Below, piece after piece: positions 1 through 6,456 of a DNA stretch of 31,709 bases (the stretch's first letter is position 1; each line of letters starts with the position of its first letter). The stretch comes from JAGVGK01 sp038064935 (GTDB taxonomy: Bacteria; Patescibacteriota; Minisyncoccia; Phycocordibacterales; JACOZG01): contig JBBTRZ010000021.1 in NCBI GenBank assembly GCA_038064935.1, positions 1-31,709 of the forward strand, given 5' to 3'. A program made the translations under genes and the position numbers. The notes under the pieces were generated by a model. The model saw nothing but the letters and a program-made list of their open reading frames with translations, was not told where the DNA came from and ran no database searches.

Positions 1-93
1 CGCTTGAGGTATTATTCGAACGCACCGGTTGTGCACTTACTTATTGAATGTAGCAAATTTCGTGGCAATAAGATGGTACTTGAGATAAAGTAA
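1..93 (+). CDS. Possible 3' end of an upstream gene (partial)
   Basis: Frame 1 is open from the window edge to a TAA at 91-93 and would encode about 30 residues ending in KMVLEIK. Another frame is open only to a TGA at 45-47. The stop lies 12 bases before the tRNA-like sequence that starts at 106, so a gene end here is plausible. The fragment is too short to recognise, and the alternative frame cannot be excluded. Confidence 0.3.
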   Translation, partial: RLRYYSNAPVVHLLIECSKFRGNKMVLEIK

Positions 94-105
94 TGTCGCA
101 GTAAT

Positions 106-173
106 GCCTTGGTGGCGAAATTGGCCCGCCTCGACTCGCCGATGGCGAAGCCGAGGCGAGGCGGGCAGACGCG
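106..173 (+). pseudogene. tRNA-Leu 5' remnant interrupted by a palindrome
   Basis: Bases 106-125 followed by 167-173 read like the first 27 bases of a tRNA-Leu: an acceptor strand starting GCCTTGG, then the D-arm sequence TGGCGAAATTGGC and AGACGCG. The D-arm part is identical to that of the intact tRNA-Leu at 439. A 41-base palindromic insert (126-166) splits it, and nothing resembling the anticodon, variable or T arm follows; the GIY-YIG gene starts 6 bases later. It cannot make a functional tRNA. Its acceptor bases differ from those of the intact gene (CTTGG against CGAAG), so it may descend from another leucine isoacceptor. Confidence 0.55.
126..166. repeat. 41-bp palindromic insert in the tRNA remnant
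   Basis: The outer arms GCCCGCCTCG (124-133) and CGAGGCGGGC (157-166) are perfect reverse complements, continue with one mismatch, and enclose an inner TCGCC/GGCGA hairpin. The same ten-base arm forms the perfect palindrome at 6799-6822 inside the methyltransferase gene, so this looks like a REP-like mobile palindrome. Confidence 0.7.
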
Positions 174-178
174 AAAAT

Positions 179-433
179 ATGTATCTCGTCTATATTCTAA
201 AAAGTGTTAATTTTCAAAAGTTTTACACCGGATACACCGATAATTTTTCTCGTAGATTATCTCAACACAATGATGGAAAAAGTATTTACTCCAGAAGATA
301 CAGACCGTGGAAAATAATTTATCAGGAACATTTTGATCAACAGCTGGATGCAGTAAAAAGGGAAAGATATCTAAAATCAGCTGCTGGTAGAAGATGGCTA
401 AAAAATAAATTTCGAGATAACATAAACCATTGA
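179..433 (+). CDS. GIY-YIG domain endonuclease (UPF0213/YhbQ-like)
   Basis: This 84-residue protein is a stand-alone GIY-YIG nuclease domain. LVYILK (residues 3-8) and FYTGYT (15-20) form the two halves of the GIY-YIG motif, RRL at 25-27 holds the expected catalytic arginine, and KRERYLK (60-66) with GRRWL are typical of the short YhbQ-like group. The frame is open upstream to 104, but residues before the ATG at 179 are translated from the tRNA remnant, so 179 is taken as the start. No clear SD precedes it. It sits between a broken tRNA-Leu and an intact one, which suggests a homing-type history at tRNA genes; that is an inference. The family cleaves DNA, but the substrates of this subgroup are poorly known. 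Confidence 0.88.
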   Translation: MYLVYILKSVNFQKFYTGYTDNFSRRLSQHNDGKSIYSRRYRPWKIIYQEHFDQQLDAVKRERYLKSAAGRRWLKNKFRDNINH

Positions 434-438
434 GACAA

Positions 439-522
439 GCCGAAGTGGCGAAATTGGCAGACGCGTCAGCTTTAGGAGCTGATGGGCGCAAGCTCGTGGG
501 AGTTCGACTCTCCCCTTCGGCA
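439..522 (+). tRNA. tRNA-Leu (anticodon UAG)
   Basis: The acceptor stem GCCGAAG (439-445) pairs with CTTCGGC (515-521), and the discriminator base is A522. The anticodon stem TCAGC/GCTGA holds the loop TTTAGGA, giving anticodon UAG (reads CUN). A long variable arm marks a class II tRNA, and the T arm is GGGAG-TTCGACT-CTCCC. The CCA end is not encoded. The first 27 bases share the D-arm sequence with the remnant at 106-173. Confidence 0.95.
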
Positions 523-523
523 C

Positions 524-551
524 TTGCATTTTCCTAGAGGCATGGTATAAT
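524..551 (+). promoter_or_regulatory. Promoter of the SPFH gene
   Basis: A -35-like TTGCAT (524-529) and a perfect -10 TATAAT (546-551) are separated by 16 bases. The predicted start near 558 leaves a leader of about 64 bases before the SD AAGGAGAG (610-617) and the ATG at 622. Confidence 0.65.
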
Positions 552-621
552 CCCAGCAGTTTCAATCGCACGTTGCGGTTGGTAGGTATTTGACATGTAC
601 CCTTAATAAGGAGAGACGATA

Positions 622-1884
622 ATGAAGGAAAAAGAAACGGTAGCAAAGAAGTTCGTCGGATGGATCAAAGATGCGTGGCCTTTTATCCTCGTGCTGTTTG
701 TGTTCTACATCTTGGTGGCGCTTGCGTTCTTTAAGTTGAGAGGAATTAAGATCCCAATGCCCACAGGTTTAGCTAACTTCCCCTTCTCTTTGGGTGAAAT
801 CTGGTTAGCGATGGTTACCGTCTACACCGTAGCCGGAATTAGGACCAACCTGGTTGGTGAAAGTGAGATTGGCAGTAAGATTATTCTGGGACGACCTACT
901 TATAATGTGAAGGCTGGGTTGATTTTTGTACCACCATTCATCAGTAGAATCAAAGCTCTCCCGGGAGTAAAAATTAGAGTGGTAATTGGGACACGCCAAA
1001 CAATTAAAAATGATAAAGGCGAGATCATTTACGAAGAAAAAACGGGGCCAGAAGGAGCGGCGGGAAGCATCATGCTTAGGCTGGATAACCCCTTCCGCGT
1101 CAACTTTGCACACCCCACACAAGCTGATTATGGCGAATATGGAAAGGTGAATAAGGGTCTAATCGAAAAGCTGAAGAAAGAAAACCCCTTAGAACAACAG
1201 CTTACGACCGATCCTGTACTGCTATTTATTTGGAGGATAAATAATGCCACCCAATATATTAAAGCCATTGGGGACAGGGAAAGTATCCAGGATGCCAGTC
1301 GCCAAATGGGTGAGGTTGGACAAGGATGTTTGTCAACTTACTGTGCTCAACGCACACCAGCGTATGTATCTTTCTTTCAGGAAGAAGCCGAGAGAGTAAT
1401 ACGCAAAAAAGTTGAAAAATTGATTGGCGAAAAAATCGATGGGGAAGAGACTACCCCGAAAGATAGTATCGATCAAGACGACAAGGTGCCTTGGGGAATT
1501 GCCTTGGACGAAGTAAGTATTCAAACCTTGGGACTCCCCTATGATGTCAACAAAGCAATTGCTTTGGCACGAGCAGCTGGGTTCAATCAGCAGGCACGCA
1601 CGACTGATGCTGAATCAAGGAAACGCGAGTTAATCGCCGAGGGACAGGGACGAGGCGATGCTAAGGCATACGAAATGACAAGTGAAGCCTATGGTATCTA
1701 TGTCCTAGCTTTGACTATCGACCAAAATCCGTCGGCAAGAGAAGCCTTACGACTGGAGAATATCAGCAAAACATTCGGGCCAACTACTACGACTGTTCTG
1801 GTTGATTCGCAAAACCCAACGGGTAATCTCCTTGGGCCAGCAATGGTTGTGGCCAAAAATATTGGAAATGATCCCAAAAAATAA
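622..1884 (+). CDS. SPFH/band-7 family membrane protein
   Basis: This 420-residue protein has a hydrophobic anchor at about residues 18-38 and a second apolar stretch at 54-73, then a soluble region. The later part resembles the SPFH/prohibitin/stomatin family: a DEVSIQTLGLP segment near residue 300 is followed by an Ala/Glu/Arg-rich helix with AESRKRELIAEGQGRGDAKA, the usual coiled segment of these proteins. Family members form membrane-associated oligomeric scaffolds; a specific role here cannot be told. The ATG at 622 has a strong SD (AAGGAGAG) and its own promoter, and a terminator follows, so the gene is a single transcription unit. The partner gene of NfeD type often seen next to SPFH genes is not visible. 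The assignment rests on pattern recognition. Confidence 0.72.
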   Translation: MKEKETVAKKFVGWIKDAWPFILVLFVFYILVALAFFKLRGIKIPMPTGLANFPFSLGEIWLAMVTVYTVAGIRTNLVGESEIGSKIILGRPTYNVKAGLIFVPPFISRIKALPGVKIRVVIGTRQTIKNDKGEIIYEEKTGPEGAAGSIMLRLDNPFRVNFAHPTQADYGEYGKVNKGLIEKLKKENPLEQQLTTDPVLLFIWRINNATQYIKAIGDRESIQDASRQMGEVGQGCLSTYCAQRTPAYVSFFQEEAERVIRKKVEKLIGEKIDGEETTPKDSIDQDDKVPWGIALDEVSIQTLGLPYDVNKAIALARAAGFNQQARTTDAESRKRELIAEGQGRGDAKAYEMTSEAYGIYVLALTIDQNPSAREALRLENISKTFGPTTTTVLVDSQNPTGNLLGPAMVVAKNIGNDPKK

Positions 1885-1922
1885 AGAAAGGATGGTACCT
1901 AAATAGGGCTCAACAGAGCCAC

Positions 1923-1959
1923 AAGCCGCCTAGCGACAGGATCGCAGGCGGCTTTATTT
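1923..1959 (+). terminator. Intrinsic terminator after the SPFH gene
   Basis: AAGCCGCCT (1923-1931) pairs with AGGCGGCTT (1946-1954), an inner GCGA/TCGC extends the stem, and the tract TTTATTT follows. It lies 38 bases after the stop codon. Confidence 0.85.
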
Positions 1960-1985
1960 GACTTTTATAATGTATGTGATATAAT
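1958..1985 (+). promoter_or_regulatory. Promoter of the two-gene membrane operon
   Basis: A -35 TTGACT (1958-1963) and a perfect -10 TATAAT (1980-1985) are 16 bases apart. The -35 overlaps the U-tract of the preceding terminator. The predicted leader is about 55 bases, with SD AAGGAG at about 2036-2041 before the ATG at 2048. Confidence 0.75.
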
Positions 1986-2047
1986 GAGGATCGTTATGTT
2001 TTGGTGACCTTTGACAATTTGCAAGTTAAACAATAAGGAGTTTAGAG

Positions 2048-2302
2048 ATGTTGATCCGTGATATTGTGTTGTGTTTTGTCGTATCCTTGGTTCTCTACAT
2101 CATCGTGGAGGGTGTCTTCTATGGTGGCTGGCGAGATGCTGATGTAAGAGGCGCGCGTTCATTACTGAAATGGGGTCTTTTGACCGCCATCTTGCCCCTC
2201 CGTTTGCTGGTTCGCTCATTCAAATCCAAACGAAAAAGCGAACCTGAAAGCGACGGGGATAATGGGGAGAGTTTAGAAAAGAAAGGAGACAATGATGCCT
2301 AA
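2048..2302 (+). CDS. Small membrane protein of unknown function
   Basis: This 84-residue protein has a strong membrane segment at residues 6-27, a shorter apolar stretch near 42-57 (LLTAILPLRLLV), and a charged hydrophilic tail rich in Lys, Glu and Asp. I do not recognise a family. It is the first gene of a two-gene unit and overlaps the next start by 11 bases, so translation of the two is probably coupled. The SD AAGGAG is well placed. The shared promoter and the terminator at 3271 make this a self-contained membrane-protein operon. Confidence 0.75.
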   Translation: MLIRDIVLCFVVSLVLYIIVEGVFYGGWRDADVRGARSLLKWGLLTAILPLRLLVRSFKSKRKSEPESDGDNGESLEKKGDNDA

Positions 2303-3254
2303 GTCGGATTCAAAAGATAGAAACCGGCGAGTGCTAACACTGCTGTCGATCACGGTGATTGTGTTCACAATAGCCCTGATCACCACCTATCGGCGGCAAT
2401 TAGTAGAATGGATAATGAGTGCACCGGATGTGTCGGTTGTCTCCCCACCAATGGGGCCACCGGCGGCAGAAAGTCCCGTTGCTTACAGCTACGAGGGATT
2501 ACTCTATTTTGGTTTAACGGGACTCGGAATCTTGTGCCTAATCACATGGAGGTGGTGGAAAGAAAAAAAGAGGAAGGAAAAAGTAGAGAGGGATAAAAAC
2601 CCTGATACTGTTTCTCTCACCCCCAAGAAACCAAAAAATTCTGACGAGGAGGAAGGGTTTTGGGTAAAATACCAAACCTGGATAGCTACAGGCATTCTCG
2701 CCCTGATGATCTATGTGGGATGGCGAGAAGCTTGGATGTTCTTGGTTGGGCGTCTAGCTCTCCTTTTGGGAATCGTGTTACTAATTGTCCTGTTTGCGAG
2801 TCGTAAGGGATCTCGTAGCACAGCAACAATGATTCTAACATTAGCATCCCTCTTGATAATGGTGAAGGTGGCGTTGCCTTCAACTGCCACCGAGGCCATT
2901 AAAGAGAAGTGGAAAATGGTGATTGAGGGGCGGCGGCCAGGGGATGAAGGGGATGGTTCACCCAAACCCCCCGTCGCGGGAAGGTCGGGGGTGACATCGC
3001 GGGTGACGAGTCGGACGATTATAGCCAAGCCTGGGGTGTGGTCAGAAAGGATATCCGTTCCAATGAGTCAAAATTGGAACATCACACCAGAGGGTAGAAT
3101 TAGAATTCTAACTGCCGGTGGAAAAACTTGGGAAGATTGGAAAGGAAGAGCCGGGGAAATAAGACGAGATCCGTCACCCTTCGACTCAATGTTTCAATTC
3201 ATGTCACTGGAAGAAAGGGAAGTGGAGGTTATCGTCGAATGGGAACCGAAATAA
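2292..3254 (+). CDS. Multi-pass membrane protein of unknown function
   Basis: This 320-residue protein has about five membrane segments (residues 13-33, 67-87, 129-146, 149-169 and 176-194), a charged Lys/Glu-rich linker at 89-125, and a C-terminal soluble domain of about 125 residues. That domain contains short stretches such as WNITPEGRIRILTAGG and ends in VEVIVEWEPK, which looks beta-rich. No family is recognised. The SD AAAGGAGA serves the ATG at 2292 or the adjacent one at 2295. It overlaps the upstream small membrane gene by 11 bases, so the two products may act together in the membrane (inferred). Confidence 0.75.
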   Translation: MMPKSDSKDRNRRVLTLLSITVIVFTIALITTYRRQLVEWIMSAPDVSVVSPPMGPPAAESPVAYSYEGLLYFGLTGLGILCLITWRWWKEKKRKEKVERDKNPDTVSLTPKKPKNSDEEEGFWVKYQTWIATGILALMIYVGWREAWMFLVGRLALLLGIVLLIVLFASRKGSRSTATMILTLASLLIMVKVALPSTATEAIKEKWKMVIEGRRPGDEGDGSPKPPVAGRSGVTSRVTSRTIIAKPGVWSERISVPMSQNWNITPEGRIRILTAGGKTWEDWKGRAGEIRRDPSPFDSMFQFMSLEEREVEVIVEWEPK

Positions 3255-3270
3255 TTTCCAGACGACACAA

Positions 3271-3304
3271 AAGGCCGGGGAGCAATTCGTTGCTACCCGG
3301 CCTT
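3271..3304. terminator. Bidirectional terminator between convergent genes
   Basis: AAGGCCGGG (3271-3279) pairs with CCCGGCCTT (3296-3304), with an inner GAGCAA-TTCG-TTGCT hairpin. On the minus strand the stem is followed by TTTTGTG, and on the plus strand by TTCATT. It lies between the plus operon ending at 3254 and the minus pilin-like cluster ending at 3332, so it can serve both. Confidence 0.8.
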
Positions 3305-3331
3305 CATTATGCCTAATTTAGTTTGTCCGAA

Positions 3332-3589
3332 TTAACTACAGTAGGTAAAGCCGAAAGTTTTACAGATAAGGTGCATAATGCCGTAGAAGGAGATCATGAT
3401 AAACATCCCGACCACGCCCCAAAGGACATGCTGTTGACCCGTCTTCCGCGCTTCCTCGCTCTCGGCATTCCGGATCATCTCATAGACGCCGTAGAGGAAG
3501 TAAAGCAGAGCCAGGGCAAAGAGGAAGTAAATAATCGGGTCAACAATCGCCGTCTTGATCTTGTCCAATAACGGCATGGTGGGCATCAA
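3332..3589 (-). CDS. VirB2/TrbC-like mini-pilin membrane protein (1 of 5)
   Basis: This 85-residue protein has two membrane segments, about residues 16-37 and 55-75, separated by a short polar loop (NAESEEARKTGQQH). This is the TrbC/VirB2 (T4SS pilin-like) topology common in CPR genomes. It resembles the next two genes upstream: the loop is followed by a second helix containing VLWGVVGMFIMISFYGIM, matching their GIIALFVM(V/A)xVWGLV. No signal peptide is evident. It is the last of five consecutive similar genes; together they may form or regulate a surface filament (inferred). No VirB4- or VirB6-like gene is present in the window. Confidence 0.75.
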   Translation of the reverse strand: MMPTMPLLDKIKTAIVDPIIYFLFALALLYFLYGVYEMIRNAESEEARKTGQQHVLWGVVGMFIMISFYGIMHLICKTFGFTYCS

Positions 3590-3608
3590 AAAAATTTGAT
3601 GAATTTAA

Positions 3609-4013
3609 CTAAGGACTGACATTCCGCGATCCTGGTACTCCTGGAACTATATTGATTGGGTTCCCCCCAATACCAACACCAACACTACGACTAAGTACCG
3701 CGACCAAACCCCAAACTGCCGCCATGACGAAAAGGGCGATGATACCATGAATTATCATACTGCGACCCTCCTTCTGTGCTTCATCATTCCCGGCTCCTAA
3801 TACATACTTAGATAGCCCCCAGAGAAAATAAAGCAAGGCTAAAGTCATAATGATCGGAACAATAATCTGCATAACACTGTGAATCCGACCTAAAATACCA
3901 CTAACAGTTATACTTGGGTTCACACCCCCTTCTTGCGCCAAGGCGAAAGCCGGCAAGAGGGCAACGCCAACCACGAACATTGTTTTCTTCAATAATTTAG
4001 ACATTAATTTCAT
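3609..4013 (-). CDS. VirB2/TrbC-like mini-pilin with signal peptide (2 of 5)
   Basis: This 134-residue protein starts with a clear signal peptide (MKLMSKLLKKTMFVVGVAL..., cleavage likely after AFALA). Two membrane helices follow, at about 47-69 and 86-110, separated by the loop LGAGNDEAQKEGRS, then a Gly/Pro-rich C-terminal tail. The loop plus IIHGIIALFVMAAVWGLV closely matches the gene starting at 4463. This is the VirB2/TrbC (T4SS pilin) layout: after processing, two helices with a short cytoplasmic loop. An 87-base gap with a promoter-like sequence precedes it, so it and the following small gene may be transcribed separately from the rest of the cluster. Confidence 0.8.
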   Translation of the reverse strand: MKLMSKLLKKTMFVVGVALLPAFALAQEGGVNPSITVSGILGRIHSVMQIIVPIIMTLALLYFLWGLSKYVLGAGNDEAQKEGRSMIIHGIIALFVMAAVWGLVAVLSRSVGVGIGGNPINIVPGVPGSRNVSP

Positions 4014-4048
4014 TTAATTAAACTAACTAAAACGACCAACTATTAATA

Positions 4049-4076
4049 CCTATAATTAGAGCATGGCCAAAGGCAA
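4049..4076 (-). promoter_or_regulatory. Possible promoter for mini-pilin 2
   Basis: On the minus strand TTGCCT (4071-4076) and TATAGG (4049-4054) are 16 bases apart, inside the only sizeable gap of the pilin cluster. Each hexamer matches consensus at four of six positions. No SD precedes the ATG at 4013. Confidence 0.35.
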
Positions 4077-4100
4077 CAACCAAACGCACGGGGTGGAAAA

Positions 4101-4463
4101 CTAATCGTAATCATCAATACTGTCGCCTGGATTATTCACAGGTGGAAAAGGCGGAGCTACTTGACCCGGATTGAGGCCTGGGTTAGATGAACCAGTTGAC
4201 GGCGGATTAATCACATTATTGTTGAAGGGAAAAGTATTTTGGAGCACTCGCACCAGACCCCAAACCGAGACCATGACGAAAAGCGCGATGATGCCGTAGG
4301 TCATCATCGTCGTCCCCTCTTTACGCTTGGTGTCATCACCCGCCGACTGAATATATTTGAGAACGCCGAGAAGGAAGTAGATGAGCGCCAGGGCGACGAT
4401 TAAGACAACGAGGGGATCGAAGATGCTGGTGACAATCTTGGTGACGAGCGCTTTGAAGTCCAT
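4101..4463 (-). CDS. VirB2/TrbC-like mini-pilin membrane protein (3 of 5)
   Basis: This 120-residue protein has membrane helices at about 14-36 and 53-73, the loop QSAGDDTKRKEGTT between them, and a Pro/Asn/Gly-rich tail ending in DSIDDYD. The core is clearly paralogous to the protein encoded at 3609-4013 (YGIIALFVMVSVWGLV against HGIIALFVMAAVWGLV). There is no cleavable signal peptide; the first helix may act as the export signal. The disordered acidic tail sets it apart from its neighbours and could be exposed outside the cell (inferred). Confidence 0.78.
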   Translation of the reverse strand: MDFKALVTKIVTSIFDPLVVLIVALALIYFLLGVLKYIQSAGDDTKRKEGTTMMTYGIIALFVMVSVWGLVRVLQNTFPFNNNVINPPSTGSSNPGLNPGQVAPPFPPVNNPGDSIDDYD

Positions 4464-4489
4464 AGTGATTATTGGGTTGGGGCTTAAAT

Positions 4490-4831
4490 TTATAATGACT
4501 TGATCGTCGTCTCAATCACCACCGAGATCACCTTGGCGCCGAGGACAATCGCCGCGCCGATCACGGTGTAGCGGAGGGTCTGCTTGGCCTCGCTTAACTT
4601 GGACTCATTCCCCTGCGCTTTAACGAAGAGGAAACCGGAATAGACGATGAAGATGGCGATGACGGGAATGCCGATTTGAATAATGATGTCGAGGAGGACA
4701 TTGAGAAGCCCAACAATGCTGTCGGCTTTCCCCGCCAGAGGATTCGTGATGGCGGGAGATGGAGAAACACCCGGCGAGTCAGCAAAAACCTTATTGACTA
4801 AACCAAACAGATTTAATAAATGATAAAGCAT
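4490..4831 (-). CDS. VirB2/TrbC-like mini-pilin with signal peptide (4 of 5)
   Basis: The preferred start is the ATG at 4831, one base after the stop of the upstream gene (113 residues); an upstream ATG at 4867 would overlap that gene by 35 bases. The N-terminus looks like a signal peptide with cleavage after VFA. Two helices follow, containing IQIGIPVIAIFIVYSGFLFVKA and a C-terminal VIGAAIVLGAKVISVVIET, joined by the loop QGNESKLSEAKQTL. The pattern GxPVxAIxIVYxGFLFVxAQG...AKxTLxYTxIGAAIVLGA is characteristic of the TrbC/VirB2 family, and this is the most typical member of the cluster. Confidence 0.82.
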   Translation of the reverse strand: MLYHLLNLFGLVNKVFADSPGVSPSPAITNPLAGKADSIVGLLNVLLDIIIQIGIPVIAIFIVYSGFLFVKAQGNESKLSEAKQTLRYTVIGAAIVLGAKVISVVIETTIKSL

Positions 4832-4832
4832 A

Positions 4833-5138
4833 TTATTTGAAATTGTCAGGAATGACCTTCGGATCAACGAGGAAATGAAAGACCGCCTTTACAATTAAAT
4901 ATGAAGCGAGGACGATAATCAACCCCCAGACCGCCATCCAGATAATCTTCTTGGCCTGCTCGCGTTCGCCAGAATTGGTGCCGGCCGTCATCATCTTGAA
5001 TCCCCCGAAGGCGATCACGCCAACCGCAAGCGGTATTGCTAATACTAATACAAGGTAATCGAAAACATTGGTGATCAATAATAGGAAATCACTGTAGCCA
5101 CAATCTAACCCGCACGATGGCACTAAACTATTCGCCAT
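4833..5138 (-). CDS. VirB2/TrbC-like mini-pilin membrane protein (5 of 5)
   Basis: This 101-residue protein has helices at about residues 17-50 and 65-90, joined by the loop TAGTNSGEREQAKK. The pairing of FGGFKMMTAGTNSGEREQAK with a second Trp- and Val-rich helix fits the T4SS pilin-like family. Its start overlaps the end of the solute-binding protein gene by 11 bases, so translation is probably coupled. It is first of the five in transcription order. Confidence 0.78.
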   Translation of the reverse strand: MANSLVPSCGLDCGYSDFLLLITNVFDYLVLVLAIPLAVGVIAFGGFKMMTAGTNSGEREQAKKIIWMAVWGLIIVLASYLIVKAVFHFLVDPKVIPDNFK

Positions 5139-6453
5139 AAACTTCTTTAACGAGATTATCTAACGCCGTATTGGCGACACCAACCGCCGAAACGCTGGAA
5201 AGGCGACCGGTTAAGACGCTATCAACCATCTGTTCAAAAATGACTTTCGTCCGCGCCGGCGCGAAATCAAACCAATTCCGCCCGACGATCGCCGCTTGGT
5301 AGAAGACGGCGAGTGTCGGATCAGTGACCGCCCGCGCCAGGAGGTCACTCCGCGCCGGGGGGAGTCCGGTCGTCTCCGCTAATCGCTCAACCATCGCAGC
5401 GCTAGCGAGCGCCTGCGCCGCCGCCCAAGCGACCGCGACTTTAGCCCCGTCGCGGACAATCGCGACGCCATAAGCGCGGGCGAAGGTGATCCGCGCTGTC
5501 GCTGTCGTGACATCCGGCTGGGGCGGCACGGCGACATCGAAGACGAGGCGCGGATTACTACGCTTAATCTCACTCCATTCACTGGCGGGCCCCAAATAGT
5601 AAGCCGATTGACCGCGACTGAAACTCTGTTTGGCGGCGGGGAGCGACCGATTCCATGAATAATTCGGGCGCGCCGGATCGGCAAATTGCGAATAGAAGTC
5701 GAGCACGGCCGCGGCTGGGCGAAGCGTGAAGCCGAAGGTTTCGTTCAAGAGAGGTTGGGGACGGTTCCCAGTATTATCAAAAATTGGATTACCGGCTTGG
5801 AGTAAGAGCAAACTTAAAATGTCCTTCATCTGCGGAATGTTGCGATAGTCGCCCAAGGCCACGGCGCTCTGGATAATATTGCGCCGGTCATCGAAAATGG
5901 TGAGGGGTGTCGCTTTCTCCCTAAACTCGGTCCAAGTCCGCGGTACAGTGGGAAGACCGGCGTTGGTGAGAAGATCGCGGTTATAGTAGAGAAGAAGGGG
6001 GTCAAGAAGGAGCGGCAGAGCGAGCGTCCCGTCGCCTCGTAAAAAGAGTTGACTCGCGGCGCCATAGGTGTCGAGGAACGCGCGAGGAGCATAAGTCTCG
6101 GGCGGGATCGGGACGAGCCGCTCGCGTTCGGTCAAAAGAATTTCGTGCGGGCCTAGGAGAAGGTCCGGCGCGCGATTATCAGCTTTGGCTTCGAGAAAAT
6201 CTCGCTCGATCGCCGTTATATCCTTCTCTTGGTAAACCAGCGTGAACTGATCTTTATGCTGATTATTAAATTCGTTGAGCAGATCGGCGAGCGACGCGCG
6301 CGGAATCGTCCCCCACATTACCACTTCTCCGCCGGTACCGCCGGTCGGCGCTCTGAATCCGGGCAAAATGCCGGCGAAAATGAGCACGCCGAGCAATAAG
6401 AGGAAAACAAAGATGATGAGAATGGCGAGTTGGAAAGTGCTTAAATTTTTCAT
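5128..6453 (-). CDS. Membrane-anchored extracellular solute-binding protein
   Basis: This 441-residue protein resembles bacterial solute-binding protein family 1 (carbohydrate-type ABC importer receptors). It has an N-terminal membrane anchor (about residues 9-32) without a lipobox cysteine, then VVMWGTIPRASLADLLNEFN near residue 45. Family features are PDLLLGPHEILLTERERLVPI, a segment with PLLLYYNRDLLTNAGLP...TWTEF, and a C-terminal region with AAAQALASAAMVERLAETTGLPPAR. Such receptors bind sugars or other small molecules outside the cell and hand them to ABC permeases. No permease or ATPase gene is near. It lies between a methyltransferase gene and the pilin array, overlapping the first pilin gene, so it may serve as an adhesin or sensor linked to the surface apparatus instead of transport (inferred). 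Confidence 0.85.
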   Translation of the reverse strand: MKNLSTFQLAILIIFVFLLLLGVLIFAGILPGFRAPTGGTGGEVVMWGTIPRASLADLLNEFNNQHKDQFTLVYQEKDITAIERDFLEAKADNRAPDLLLGPHEILLTERERLVPIPPETYAPRAFLDTYGAASQLFLRGDGTLALPLLLDPLLLYYNRDLLTNAGLPTVPRTWTEFREKATPLTIFDDRRNIIQSAVALGDYRNIPQMKDILSLLLLQAGNPIFDNTGNRPQPLLNETFGFTLRPAAAVLDFYSQFADPARPNYSWNRSLPAAKQSFSRGQSAYYLGPASEWSEIKRSNPRLVFDVAVPPQPDVTTATARITFARAYGVAIVRDGAKVAVAWAAAQALASAAMVERLAETTGLPPARSDLLARAVTDPTLAVFYQAAIVGRNWFDFAPARTKVIFEQMVDSVLTGRLSSVSAVGVANTALDNLVKEVYGE

Positions 6454-6456
6454 TGA

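Noticed and set aside
104..178. Upstream in-frame extension of the GIY-YIG gene
   Set aside because: The codons come from the tRNA-Leu remnant and its palindrome, and the conserved domain starts exactly at the ATG at 179.
590..595. TTGACA before the SPFH gene as a -35
   Set aside because: It is only about 26 bases before the ATG and no -10 follows; the TATAAT at 546-551 is better placed with TTGCAT upstream.
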